DNA of 64,000 nucleotides from Fidelibacterota bacterium. GTDB lineage: Bacteria; Marinisomatota; Marinisomatia; Marinisomatales; S15-B10. Every line of letters starts with the position of its first letter. Position 1 is the first letter of the stretch. Below, piece after piece: positions 36,413 to 46,447 of the stretch. The notes under the pieces are model-generated. The model saw only the letters and a list, made by a program, of their open reading frames with translations, had not been told where the DNA came from and did not search any database. The translations under genes were made by a program, and so were the position numbers. Location of the stretch: the NCBI GenBank assembly GCA_002715465.1, contig PAYY01000024.1, positions 60,703-124,702 on the forward strand, read 5' to 3'.

Positions 36413-37450
36413 TTGAAAAAGATTAAATATTATCTTCAATATATTGTTTTATTTTTCATAATTACTTTATCATTTGGGTGTGTTAAAAAAAAGAAAAATC
36501 CGAATTCAGGAATTATTGACGGTATGATTTTAGTTCCTGGAGGAACCTTTGAAATGGGAGGTAATAGTAATCAATCTAGTCCAGATGAATTTCCCAGACG
36601 TAAAGTGAAAGTTAGTAAATTTTTTATGGATATTCATGAAGTAACAAATTCTCAGTTTGAAGAGTTCGTAAATAGCACTGGTTATATTACTTTGGCGGAA
36701 CGAGGTATTAATTGGGAAGAAATGAAAAAGAGTGTTCCAGTTGGAACAACTAAGCCACCAGATGAATTACTTGCAGCTGGTTCAGTGGTTTTCAAAGGTA
36801 CTAATCTACCAGTTTCTTTACATGATGAGAGACAATGGTGGGAATGGAGAATCGGTGCTAATTGGAAGCATCCTAATGGACCTGAAAGTAATATCAAAAA
36901 ATTGATGAACCACCCAGTTGTACATATTGCATGGGAGGATGCTATTGCATATGCAAATTGGGCTGGAAAGCGACTTCCAACTGAAGCAGAATGGGAGTGG
37001 GCAGCAAGAGGAGGTCTTTCCAATCCTATTTATCCATGGGGTGATAAACCTGCTTCTAAATCAAGTGAAAATGCAAACTTTTGGCAAGGGGGTTTTCCAT
37101 ATGAAAACACAATGGAAGATGGTTATTTTGGAAGTGCGCCAGTAAAATCTTATCCCCCAAATGGATATGGCCTTTTTGATATGGCGGGAAATGTTTGGGA
37201 ATGGTGTTCAGATTTATATCATTATGAGTCTTACAGTATGGACGAAGCTGAAATTTGCATTAATCCTAAAGGTCCTAACGTTTCCATGGATCCTAGAGAA
37301 CCATTAGCTGTTAAGCGAGTAATGAGGGGGGGGTCCTTCCTCTGCAATGATAGTTACTGCAGTGGTTACCGCGTTTCTCGACGTATGAGTTCTAGTGAAG
37401 ATACAGGTTTAAACCATACTGGATTTCGTTGTGTAAAATCAGCTGGCTAA
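36413..37450 (+). CDS. Exported formylglycine-generating enzyme (SUMF1 family)
   Basis: A 345-aa FGE-sulfatase domain protein. It turns the active-site Cys of type I sulfatases into formylglycine. MILVPGGTFEMGG (about 39-51) starts the fold; RLPTEAEWEWAARGG (about 189-203), AGNVWEWC and MRGGSFLCNDSYCSGYR (about 304-320) follow. The paired cysteines FLCNDSYC align with the copper/thiol pair (Cys336 and Cys341 of human FGE), so it is likely catalytic, unlike many SUMF1 relatives. An N-terminal lipobox (LSFGC, Cys about 23) predicts export. TTG start with AAAGGA seven bases upstream. A matching sulfatase lies 6 kb downstream. Confidence 0.88.
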   Translation: MKKIKYYLQYIVLFFIITLSFGCVKKKKNPNSGIIDGMILVPGGTFEMGGNSNQSSPDEFPRRKVKVSKFFMDIHEVTNSQFEEFVNSTGYITLAERGINWEEMKKSVPVGTTKPPDELLAAGSVVFKGTNLPVSLHDERQWWEWRIGANWKHPNGPESNIKKLMNHPVVHIAWEDAIAYANWAGKRLPTEAEWEWAARGGLSNPIYPWGDKPASKSSENANFWQGGFPYENTMEDGYFGSAPVKSYPPNGYGLFDMAGNVWEWCSDLYHYESYSMDEAEICINPKGPNVSMDPREPLAVKRVMRGGSFLCNDSYCSGYRVSRRMSSSEDTGLNHTGFRCVKSAG

Positions 37451-37546
37451 CACAGTGAGAGTAAAATAGTTAGATGTACAAACTTTATTTTTTTATATCT
37501 TTAATATTTTCGGTGTGTTTTCATTTCTAGTATAGATGATGAAAAG

Positions 37547-40500
37547 ATGAGAAGAAGTACTATATCACATCCTTTATTGCTTGCTTTTTCTTTTCTTTTT
37601 ATTTCTTGCGATCAAAACATACCTGACGATATTGCAAATATTTATGATTCCCTTCCTGATAAGGTTGACTTCAATTTTCATGTAAAGCCTATTTTATCAG
37701 ACCGTTGTTATCAATGTCATGGTCCTGATGATAATGCACGTGCGGCTGAATTCAGGTTGGATGTCAAAGAAGATGTATTCGCCAGCCTTAAAGGATCTGA
37801 TGGTTTTGCTTTTGTAAAGGGTGATCTGGATAATAGTGTGGCATGGCAAAGGATTATTTCAAATGACCCCGATTTTCAAATGCCTCATCCTGAGTCCAAT
37901 CTTAGCCTTTCAACCAGAGAAAAAGCACTGATCACTAAGTGGATTGTTCAAGGTGCTGAGTGGAAAGATCACTGGGCATTTTTATCTCCTGAGGAACCAA
38001 ACATACCCAATGATTTTCCTAGTCAATGGGAGGTAATTAACCCTATAGATAATTTTGTTTTCTCCAAATTAAATGGACAGGGTTTGAGTCCTTCGGAGGA
38101 ATCGGATAAGGAACGCTTAATTAAAAGAGTTACTATGGATCTAACAGGTTTACCTCCTACGATTGAAGAGATAGAGGATTTTCTTTCGAATGATTCTGAT
38201 GATGCTTATGATGAGTTGGTAGAACGGCTTTTGGAGACGGATGCATATGCTGAGAGAATGACAATGGAATGGCTAGATGTTGCTAGATATGCTGATTCTC
38301 ATGGGTTACATGCTGATGGTTGGCGTTACATGTGGCCTTGGCGAGATTGGGTTATTAAATCTTTTAAAGATAACATGGCTTACGATGATTTTGTCACATG
38401 GCAGATTGCTGGTGATTTATTTCCTAATGCAACAGTAGAACAGAAACTTGCTACAGCATTTCAAAGGAATCACGAAATGACAGCTGAAGGTGGAATTGTG
38501 GAAGAAGAGTTCAGACAAAAATATGTTCAAGATCGTACGAACACCACGGCCACAGCTTTTTTAGGCATGACCATGGAATGTGCATCCTGTCATGACCATA
38601 AGTTTGATCCTATCTCCCAAAAAGAATATTATGAGATGTCTTCCTTTTTTGCAAATGTAAAAGAATTAGGAATGACAGGAGATGATGGCAATTATGGACC
38701 AATGCTTTTACTACCAGAGTATAAAACAGAACTATTGTTATCGGAGTTAAAAGAAAAAATTATAAACATTGAAAATGAAATAGTAAGAAGAAAAAATAAG
38801 ATTAAAGATATTGATTTTATAACACAGGTTAATTCAGATTTAATAAAACTAGAAAATCCAGATGGTTTTTATCCATTTAATACTATAAAAGAACGCACGG
38901 ATGAATACCGATACCGAAAAAATTCTCTGTTTGGAAATAATGTAAGTGTTCGTATTTCCAATCCATTTGGGATGTATCTTGATGGGGATTCTATGTCTCG
39001 AGCAACTTTAGGGGTTGAACTGATTCAAGGTAAAAATGGTAATGCAATTAGATTTGATGATGATTTTGATAGAGTCGAGTTGAAAAATATTGGGATCTTT
39101 GATTCTTATGATACTTTTTCGGCGGGTTGTTGGATAAATACAGAAAGCAATGGTAGTTATCAAGGCATTATAGGGAATATTGGTGGGAAAAATGATACTT
39201 GGCGTGGATGGGTTTTTTATCTAGACAGTAGTAATAGGTTATCAGTACAATTAACCAATTCGCTACCAAATAGTTATATAAGTGTCTCATCTAAAATCCA
39301 TGTTTCAAAAAATATTTGGAACCACGTCTTCTTTACTTATGATGGTTCTCTAAAAGCAGGTGGAATAAAACTTTTTATCAATGGTCAACAAGTTGAGACA
39401 ACTATCAAAAATGATAATCTTTATAAGTCAATTAAACCAGTTACAAGAGATCCCGAAAATTTCACCCCATTCAGTCACAAGATTTGGAAAATGGCTGATC
39501 GTGGGGTCAGAGTTGGAATTATCGGGGGACAAATATTTGAAGAGGATGATGATGGATCATTTAGAGGAATCCTAGATAACATTAATATTTTCCATAATTA
39601 TGTAACAGCTTTAGAAGTAAAAACCTTATTTAATAATGAAAATGGTTTTATCAATAATCAAATAAATGATCTAACTAAAGAACAATTATTAGATCATTAC
39701 TTGCATAGGAATGATTCAAAATATATTTCACTAAAAAAGGACCTTAAAGGTTTCAAGGCTCAATATATCGACCTTTTGGAGAATATACCTGAGATCATGG
39801 TTATGGAGGACATGTCTACTCCCAGAAAAACTTTTGTTCTTGATAGAGGTCAATATGATCAGCCCATTGAAGAAGTAAGGCCTGGGACACCCAAACACAT
39901 CCTATCTTTTGATGAAAATCTACCCAAGAATCGATTGGGTTTATCCAAGTGGTTGTTCGATGCTGAAAATCCCTTAACAGCTAGAGTTACAGTTAATCGT
40001 TATTGGCAGATGATTTTTGGCAGAGGTATTGTTGAGACTCCTCAAGATTTTGGCAATCAGGGTTCTTTACCTACCCATCCAGAGCTTCTTGACTGGCTAT
40101 CAACTCATTTTATTAAATCTGGCTGGGATTTAAGAGTTTTAATCAGAGACATGGTAACTTCAGCTACTTATCGGCAATCCTCTGTTATTACCGAAGACCA
40201 TGCATCAAAAGACCCCAGGAATATTTATCTGGCCCGCAGTCCCAGTTATCGTCTTCAGGCGGAAATGATTAGAGACAATGCTTTAGCTGCTAGTGGTTTA
40301 TTAAATCGTAAGATAGGAGGAGCAAGTGTAAAGCCCTATCAGCCAGAAGGTTTATGGAAAGAAAAAAATGAATTTTCAAGTATTCTTGCAATTTATAAAC
40401 CTGATTTAGGTATGGATTTATATCGCCGTAGTATGTATACTTTTATCAGGAGGACAGCTCCTCATCCTGCGATGACAGTTTTCGATGCTCCGCCTCGTTC

Positions 40501-40879
40501 GGTATGTGTAGTAAAGAGAGAAATAACGAATACACCTTTACAGGCTCTGGTTTTACTGAATGATCCTCAGTTTGTGGAGGCGGCAAGAGTATTAGCAGAG
40601 AGAATCCAAAAAGAAGGTGGCGACAACGTTAAAGATCAAACCATTTATGCATTTAGGTTGTTAACGGGGAGAAAGCCGACCATAAATGAGATTAATGTAT
40701 TAATGAGTCAATATGACACGGAATTTTCTAGGTTTGCAAAGAATCCTGATATGGCTTTAGAATTATTAGGAGTTGGGGAATCCCCGTTTGATAATAAACT
40801 GGATACCACTCGCACCGCTGCTTTGGCTATGGTTGCAAGTACAATGATTAATCATGATGAAGCATATATGAAAAGATGA
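37547..40879 (+). CDS. Cytochrome c (PSCyt1)/DUF1549/LamG/DUF1553 lipoprotein
   Basis: A 1110-aa secreted protein with lipobox (FISC, about residue 22). Order: PSCyt1 cytochrome with heme site CYQCH (about 54-58) and distal region; DUF1549 (PSCyt2) from about 167 with LTGLPPTIEEIE and a second heme motif CASCH at about 345-349; a LamG/concanavalin-like beta domain at about 480-700 (FSAGCWINTESNGSYQGIIG, KLFINGQQVE); DUF1553 (PSD1) from about 785 with NPLTARVTVNRYWQMIFGRG. Such proteins are paired with DUF1501 partners in Planctomycetes-type genomes; enzymology is unknown, redox action on polymers is suspected. The DUF1501 partner follows 36 bases on. Confidence 0.92.
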   Translation: MRRSTISHPLLLAFSFLFISCDQNIPDDIANIYDSLPDKVDFNFHVKPILSDRCYQCHGPDDNARAAEFRLDVKEDVFASLKGSDGFAFVKGDLDNSVAWQRIISNDPDFQMPHPESNLSLSTREKALITKWIVQGAEWKDHWAFLSPEEPNIPNDFPSQWEVINPIDNFVFSKLNGQGLSPSEESDKERLIKRVTMDLTGLPPTIEEIEDFLSNDSDDAYDELVERLLETDAYAERMTMEWLDVARYADSHGLHADGWRYMWPWRDWVIKSFKDNMAYDDFVTWQIAGDLFPNATVEQKLATAFQRNHEMTAEGGIVEEEFRQKYVQDRTNTTATAFLGMTMECASCHDHKFDPISQKEYYEMSSFFANVKELGMTGDDGNYGPMLLLPEYKTELLLSELKEKIINIENEIVRRKNKIKDIDFITQVNSDLIKLENPDGFYPFNTIKERTDEYRYRKNSLFGNNVSVRISNPFGMYLDGDSMSRATLGVELIQGKNGNAIRFDDDFDRVELKNIGIFDSYDTFSAGCWINTESNGSYQGIIGNIGGKNDTWRGWVFYLDSSNRLSVQLTNSLPNSYISVSSKIHVSKNIWNHVFFTYDGSLKAGGIKLFINGQQVETTIKNDNLYKSIKPVTRDPENFTPFSHKIWKMADRGVRVGIIGGQIFEEDDDGSFRGILDNINIFHNYVTALEVKTLFNNENGFINNQINDLTKEQLLDHYLHRNDSKYISLKKDLKGFKAQYIDLLENIPEIMVMEDMSTPRKTFVLDRGQYDQPIEEVRPGTPKHILSFDENLPKNRLGLSKWLFDAENPLTARVTVNRYWQMIFGRGIVETPQDFGNQGSLPTHPELLDWLSTHFIKSGWDLRVLIRDMVTSATYRQSSVITEDHASKDPRNIYLARSPSYRLQAEMIRDNALAASGLLNRKIGGASVKPYQPEGLWKEKNEFSSILAIYKPDLGMDLYRRSMYTFIRRTAPHPAMTVFDAPPRSVCVVKREITNTPLQALVLLNDPQFVEAARVLAERIQKEGGDNVKDQTIYAFRLLTGRKPTINEINVLMSQYDTEFSRFAKNPDMALELLGVGESPFDNKLDTTRTAALAMVASTMINHDEAYMKR

Positions 40880-40915
40880 ATAAGGTAATTTTTTATAAAA
40901 AGAGGACTATAATAA

Positions 40916-42376
40916 ATGAGTGAATGTAATAACTATGATTGCGTAGTAAATCGAAGATCATTTTTATCAAAGACCGCATATGGATTAGGAGCTGTAAGTC
41001 TAGCATCATTTTTTAATCCTGCACTTTTAGGAAATGTAATTTCAAATTCTAAAAGGAAATTGGGTAAAGGTATTTTAGGGTCTCCCCATTTTGCACCAAA
41101 AGCAAAACGAGTTATTTATATGTTTCAAAGCGGGGCACCTTCTCAACTTGATTTATTCGATTACAAACCTTTATTAAATAAGATGAATGGCGATGAATTA
41201 CCAGAGTCCATCAGGCAGGGTCAGAGGTTAACTGGAATGACGGCGGGACAAACATCTTTCCCTTTAGCCGGATCACAATTTTCTTTCCAAAAATGGGGAG
41301 AATCTGGTGCATGGATGAGTGAACTTTTGCCACATCAGTCAAAAATTGCTGATGAATTATGTTTTGTAAAATCAATGTACACAGACGCAATTAATCATGA
41401 TCCAGCAGCAACATTTATTCAAACTGGATCGCAATTTCCAGGTAGACCTGCGATAGGGTCTTGGTTGGATTATGGTTTAGGATCGGACAATGAAAACTTA
41501 CCCTCTTTTGTCGTTTTGCTTACAAAGAATATGGGAGGTCAACCATTATATTCCCGTTTATGGGGAAATGGTTTTTTGCCGTCTCAGCATCAAGGGGTTC
41601 AATTTAGGGCTGGTAAAGATGCTGTTCTATATTTGAATAACCCACCAGGGGTTAAATCAGACGCAAGACGAGAACAAATAGAATACACGAAAAAATTACA
41701 ACAGGAACAATATGAAAAATTTCATGATCCTGAAATAGAAGCTCGAATAGCTCAATATGAGATGGCTTTTCGCATGCAAACATCTGTTCCTGAAGTAACA
41801 GATATGTCAGATGAGCCAGAGCACGTTTTTGATCTCTATGGACCTGACTCAAAAATTCCAGGAACCTATGCTGCTAATTGTCTTATGGCGAGACGACTTG
41901 CGGAAAAAGGTGTGAAATTTATCCAACTTTATCATCGTGGATGGGACCATCATGATAACCTCCCAGATAATATTAAAGATAAATGCAAACAAACTGATCA
42001 GGCTTCTGCTGCGTTATTGCTTGATTTAAAACAGAGAGGAATGCTTGAAGATACTCTATTGATATGGGGTGGTGAGTTTGGTCGTACTAATTATTCCCAA
42101 GGAAAATTAACTATGGATAATTATGGAAGAGATCATCATCCAAGATGTTTTTCTATTTGGATGGCAGGTGCAAATGTAAAAAAAGGCTATACTCATGGAG
42201 CTACAGATGAATTTGGTTATAATATTATTGAGAAACCTGTTCACGTTCATGATTTTCAAGCAACCTTATTACATATTCTTGGAATTGATCATGAAAAACT
42301 TACTTATAAGTTTCAAGGTAGGCGTTATCGGCTTACCGATGTTCATGGGAATATTGTGAAGGAATTATTAGCCTAG
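40916..42376 (+). CDS. DUF1501 protein with Tat signal
   Basis: A 486-aa protein opening with a twin-arginine signal, [20 protein letters not shown] (about 12-31), so it is exported folded. The DUF1501 domain has an alkaline phosphatase-like fold: [20 protein letters not shown] (about 62-81), [18 protein letters not shown] (about 379-396) and [15 protein letters not shown] (about 402-416), with conserved His/Asp that could bind metal. It is the standard partner of DUF1549/DUF1553 proteins such as the one just upstream. AGAGGA lies 10 bases before the ATG. Biochemical function is not established. Confidence 0.92.
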   Translation: MSECNNYDCVVNRRSFLSKTAYGLGAVSLASFFNPALLGNVISNSKRKLGKGILGSPHFAPKAKRVIYMFQSGAPSQLDLFDYKPLLNKMNGDELPESIRQGQRLTGMTAGQTSFPLAGSQFSFQKWGESGAWMSELLPHQSKIADELCFVKSMYTDAINHDPAATFIQTGSQFPGRPAIGSWLDYGLGSDNENLPSFVVLLTKNMGGQPLYSRLWGNGFLPSQHQGVQFRAGKDAVLYLNNPPGVKSDARREQIEYTKKLQQEQYEKFHDPEIEARIAQYEMAFRMQTSVPEVTDMSDEPEHVFDLYGPDSKIPGTYAANCLMARRLAEKGVKFIQLYHRGWDHHDNLPDNIKDKCKQTDQASAALLLDLKQRGMLEDTLLIWGGEFGRTNYSQGKLTMDNYGRDHHPRCFSIWMAGANVKKGYTHGATDEFGYNIIEKPVHVHDFQATLLHILGIDHEKLTYKFQGRRYRLTDVHGNIVKELLA

Positions 42377-42388
42377 TTGAATTTTTTT

Positions 42389-43192
42389 ATGATTATAGAA
42401 TACAAATCAATAAAAGAATCATTCTTTTTTATCATCTTTCTTTTTTCTATCACCTCTCTAATCTATTCCTCAGGGAAAATTGGAGACATAGATTCAAAGA
42501 AGGGAATAAAGACCGAAACAAAATTAGAGTATAGATATACTGAGGAAAAAAGTCAGTTAAAACATTATCTATATATGAAAATGGTGACAAACTACAATGA
42601 AAATGGTAAAAAGATTAAACATGAAAGATATGATTCTGATGGTTCTCTAATAGAGATATATTTTTTCAAGTATGATTTTGAAAAGAATATAATTGAACAA
42701 ACTAGATTTGATTCGAAAGGTGATTATAAAGGAAAAGACATTTTTAAAAATGAATCACAATTGGAATTAAATGAAGATCAATTTGATGATGTGCTGGATT
42801 GGAAATACTCATATAAATATGACTCAAATAATAAGCTTGTAGAGCAATTAACATATGACATCAACGATAATTTAAAGCAAAGGGATGTATACAAATATGA
42901 TGCGAAAGGGAATTTAGTAGAAGAATTGTGGCTGGGAGGGTTACAAGGGTATGTGGACTTAGATCCTAACTCTGAGCTTATGGATAGATATGTATATAAA
43001 TATGATTTAAAAGGAAATAATATTGAGAAATCAAGAAAAAGCCCCAAGCAACATTTTAATTGGAGATATACATATAAATACAATAACCAAAACAATATTA
43101 TTGAAATAATTATTTATGAATATGAATTAAGGCTTGGAGAACTTGAAGAAGTGCCTACCAGCAAAACTACCTTCGATTATATTTATTACTAG
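42389..43192 (+). CDS. Secreted YD-repeat-like protein of unknown function
   Basis: About 267 aa. ATG at 42389 gives a hydrophobic export segment (about 8-25, FFFIIFLFSITSLIYSS); an upstream TTG at 42377 is less likely. The mature part holds five or so imperfect repeats of roughly 22-45 residues with the core YKYDxxxNxxE (for example YKYDSNNKLVEQL, YKYDAKGNLVEEL, YKYDLKGNNIEKS, YKYNNQNNIIEII). These resemble RHS/YD beta repeats or MORN-like secreted repeats and probably form an elongated beta structure. It has no close family by eye; it may bind carbohydrate given its neighbours, which is only inference. Confidence 0.6.
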   Translation: MIIEYKSIKESFFFIIFLFSITSLIYSSGKIGDIDSKKGIKTETKLEYRYTEEKSQLKHYLYMKMVTNYNENGKKIKHERYDSDGSLIEIYFFKYDFEKNIIEQTRFDSKGDYKGKDIFKNESQLELNEDQFDDVLDWKYSYKYDSNNKLVEQLTYDINDNLKQRDVYKYDAKGNLVEELWLGGLQGYVDLDPNSELMDRYVYKYDLKGNNIEKSRKSPKQHFNWRYTYKYNNQNNIIEIIIYEYELRLGELEEVPTSKTTFDYIYY

Positions 43193-43218
43193 TTTTTTAG
43201 ATATTAATAGCACTGAAC

Positions 43219-44682
43219 TTGTTTAAAATAAAATTTATTCTTTTTCTAATTCTTTTCTTATCATGCAGTAAAAAAGAATATTCTGAAAATCCTCCTAATT
43301 TTATTGTCATTTTTACAGATGACCAAGGTTATGGTGATTTAAGTTGTTTTGGAGCTAAACATGTAAAAACTCCTTTCATTGATCAATTGGCTGTAGAAGG
43401 AATAAAACTTACTAGTTTTTATGTTGCAGCTTCTGTGTGCACACCTTCTAGAGCTGCTCTTCTAACTGGATCTTATCCTAAGAGGGTAGATATGAGTTCT
43501 GGTGGTATATACAATGAAGAGAACAATAAACCATTTGTTGTTACTCTTGCGGCGGATCCAAAGGGATTAAATCCTAATGAAATAACTATTGCTGAAGTAT
43601 TAAAAAGAAAAAATTATGTTACTGGAATTTTTGGTAAATGGCATCTTGGAGATCAGTTAAATTTTCTGCCAACACGTCAAGGTTTTGATGAATTTTTTGG
43701 GATTCCTTATAGCCATGACATTCATACTTTCCATCCAAATAGAGGTAATTCAGAAATGTGGAATTTTCCTCCTTTGCCCCTTTTAGATGGGGAGAAAGTT
43801 ATTGAACTTGATCCTGATGCTGATAATCTAACCAAAAGAATTACAGAAAAGGCTTTAGATTTCATCCAAAGAAATAGAGAAAGACCTTTTTTCCTTTATA
43901 TACCCCATCCTTTGCCACATAATCCATTACATGTATCTTCTAAGTACATGGAAAATGTTTCAGATTCTTTGAAGACTATATTAGGTAAAGAAGAAAATAG
44001 TATTAATTATACTGCTAGGAATGAATTATATCCCCACGCAATTAGTGAAATTGATGATTCTGTTGGTGAAATTATTAATCTGCTTAAAGATCTTGATCTG
44101 GAACGGAAAACTTTGGTTATCTTTACTACAGATAATGGTCCTGGGACTCGTTTGGCCTCGGCTGGACCACTTAGAGGTAGAAAAGGAAGTACATTTGAAG
44201 GGGGTATGAGGGTGCCTGCAATTGCCTGGTGGCCAGGTACTATTCCAGCGGGCAAGACTTCAGACGCATTATCAACTACTATGGATTTATTACCAACTTT
44301 AGCGGGACTAGCAAAGGCTGATATTCCAAATGATAGGGTTATAGATGGTAAGGATATTTGGAATATTTTATCTGGAAAGGAAGATGAAAAAAGTCCACAT
44401 AAAAACTTTTTCTATTTTTTTAATGGAAGACTAGAGGCGGTTCGTTCTGGACCTTGGAAGTATCGAGAAATAAACAATAAGGCTCAACTATTTAATTTGG
44501 ACAAAGACATAGGTGAGAGAAATAATGTTTTGTTAGAAAATCCGATAATAGTGAAAAAAATGAAAAAATATATGGTAGAGATGGAAGATGAACTAGGTAA
44601 AGGATCTATTCTTGGAAAAGGGGTTAGGAAAGCTGGTTGGATTACCAATCCAACACCTTTGAATTTTCAGTCAAACAATTAA
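43219..44682 (+). CDS. Type I sulfatase lipoprotein
   Basis: A 487-aa arylsulfatase-like enzyme. A lipobox (FLSC, Cys about 16) anchors it. NFIVIFTDDQGYGDLSCFG (about 28-46) provides the first two metal Asp residues, and AASVCTPSRAALLTG (about 73-87) is the C-x-P-S-R maturation motif whose Cys becomes formylglycine. FGKWHLGD (about 139-146) and FTTDNGPGT (about 302-310) supply the remaining active-site residues. The cognate FGE lies upstream in the same block and GH172/GH32 genes follow, so it likely removes sulfate esters from a glycan. Start TTG at 43219. Confidence 0.93.
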   Translation: MFKIKFILFLILFLSCSKKEYSENPPNFIVIFTDDQGYGDLSCFGAKHVKTPFIDQLAVEGIKLTSFYVAASVCTPSRAALLTGSYPKRVDMSSGGIYNEENNKPFVVTLAADPKGLNPNEITIAEVLKRKNYVTGIFGKWHLGDQLNFLPTRQGFDEFFGIPYSHDIHTFHPNRGNSEMWNFPPLPLLDGEKVIELDPDADNLTKRITEKALDFIQRNRERPFFLYIPHPLPHNPLHVSSKYMENVSDSLKTILGKEENSINYTARNELYPHAISEIDDSVGEIINLLKDLDLERKTLVIFTTDNGPGTRLASAGPLRGRKGSTFEGGMRVPAIAWWPGTIPAGKTSDALSTTMDLLPTLAGLAKADIPNDRVIDGKDIWNILSGKEDEKSPHKNFFYFFNGRLEAVRSGPWKYREINNKAQLFNLDKDIGERNNVLLENPIIVKKMKKYMVEMEDELGKGSILGKGVRKAGWITNPTPLNFQSNN

Positions 44683-44702
44683 GGAAAGGTTAAAACTCTA
44701 AA

Positions 44703-46412
44703 ATGAAATCGAAAAATATAGTAGTGTTATTTTTATCATTTTTTTTCATGTTTAACACAGGGTTAGCACAACAACAATTAACCTATCCTGATCTGATTAA
44801 ACGATTATACGATTTTGAATATTTGGCCACACCACCTCATGTGGGTGAAGCCTCTGGAAATTTTTCAAGTTATGATAGGAATTCAAAATATAACCCAGAT
44901 CTAGATAAATATGAGAATTGGAATGCTAATAGAGATGGAACCGGATTTATTCGAAAAGAGGGTAATAATCAGGTAATTTTTGAAAAAGAAGGTCCGGGAG
45001 TAATATGGAGAATATGGAGTGCTCTCGCATTAGCAGGTGGTAATATAAAAATATATGTTGATCATGGTACAGAACCAATAATTGATATGACTTACTCGAA
45101 TTTTTTTGATCAAATAAACGAGGATGGTATTGAGACGCCAAAAAGTTGGGGTTCGCTTTCTGCATATCCTTCAGTTAATTTACCAAATTTGATGCCTACT
45201 CTTTCTAGAGGCAGGAATAGATTTATACCTATACCATATAAAAAGCACTGTAAGATTGTCCTTGAAGAAGGTTGGGGTTATTATTATCATATTACATACA
45301 GCACCTTTTCTGACAAGCAGGTTCAATTGCCTGAATTCGATGGCTACCATAGAAAAGATGATACAATAGCTTTGGCTGAGGCTGATCGAGTTTTAGGTAA
45401 TAGAGGGTTTAAAAATAAGGAATATTTAACATCAATTATTGATAGAAAAAATATAAGACTAAGAGGAAAAAAGAATTTTAGGGTAGCTCAATATAAAGGT
45501 AACTCTGCTATAACCCATTTTAATATTAGGTATGATATCCATGATTACAATAATGAGGAAAAAAGAGAAGAATTATTAAAAAATATATGGATAAGGATTA
45601 CTTGGGATGATGATCAAAAAGAATCTGTTATGGTTCCCATAGGTATGTTTTTTGGGACTTATCCAGATATTTATCCCAACCGGACTCTTCCAGTTGGAGC
45701 TTTGCCGGGATATTTTTATTCTAATTGGTATATGCCTTTTTCAAAGGGTGCAAAAATAGAATTAATTAATCAGGGAGAAAAATCTCATACGTTAGCAATG
45801 GAAATAAATCATGTTGCCTTAGAAAAAAATGCTGATGAATTACTGAGATTTCATGCAAAATGGCACAACGGAAAGTTCAGGAATGAAATTAATAATAAAG
45901 GTAGAGACATAGATTGGCCGTTACTACTTACAAAAGGAAAAGGTAGATATTGCGGGGTTACGCTTCATATTCATAATGAATGGGAAGAGCCTGAGGAAGA
46001 AGCAACTAATTGGTGGTATGGTAAGTATGGGAACAGAACAATCTGGTGGTGGTGGGGAGAAGGAGATGAAAAATTCTATGTTGACAATGAAAAGTTTCCT
46101 TCAACATATGGGACAGGTAGTGAGGATTATATTGGATACGCCTGGTCAGCTGAACCAGCTTTCCCTCTTTTTGATAGTGGGTTTGCAAGTCAGCCATTTA
46201 CAGCTATAGATGGTAATGGTCATACCATCATCAGTCGGTTTCATTTAGCTGATAATATTCCATTTCAAAAATCATTTACCGGTGTCATTGAAAAATATAA
46301 AGATGATAAATGGGGTGATAAGGAACGGGGATGTACAGATTGCCCTAATTTTTGTCGTTATCAAGCTGTAGCCTATTGGTATTTATCTCCAGGTCAATCT
46401 GATGATTATTAA
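44703..46412 (+). CDS. GH172 (DUF2961) glycoside hydrolase
   Basis: A 569-aa secreted protein with a signal peptide ending GLAQ (about 23). The DUF2961 domain begins with a conserved Arg/Tyr-rich stretch and EGPGVIWRIWSAL (about 97-109), and contains the family hallmark PSTYGTGSEDYIGYAWS (about 465-481). GH172 members act on alpha-D-fructofuranosides, difructose anhydride and D-arabinan (family knowledge). The next gene is a GH32 fructosidase, which favours a fructose-containing substrate. 20 bases separate it from the sulfatase. Confidence 0.85.
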   Translation: MKSKNIVVLFLSFFFMFNTGLAQQQLTYPDLIKRLYDFEYLATPPHVGEASGNFSSYDRNSKYNPDLDKYENWNANRDGTGFIRKEGNNQVIFEKEGPGVIWRIWSALALAGGNIKIYVDHGTEPIIDMTYSNFFDQINEDGIETPKSWGSLSAYPSVNLPNLMPTLSRGRNRFIPIPYKKHCKIVLEEGWGYYYHITYSTFSDKQVQLPEFDGYHRKDDTIALAEADRVLGNRGFKNKEYLTSIIDRKNIRLRGKKNFRVAQYKGNSAITHFNIRYDIHDYNNEEKREELLKNIWIRITWDDDQKESVMVPIGMFFGTYPDIYPNRTLPVGALPGYFYSNWYMPFSKGAKIELINQGEKSHTLAMEINHVALEKNADELLRFHAKWHNGKFRNEINNKGRDIDWPLLLTKGKGRYCGVTLHIHNEWEEPEEEATNWWYGKYGNRTIWWWWGEGDEKFYVDNEKFPSTYGTGSEDYIGYAWSAEPAFPLFDSGFASQPFTAIDGNGHTIISRFHLADNIPFQKSFTGVIEKYKDDKWGDKERGCTDCPNFCRYQAVAYWYLSPGQSDDY

Positions 46413-46447
46413 TAATTTTTAACATGTTAAATATTAAGAGGATTATT

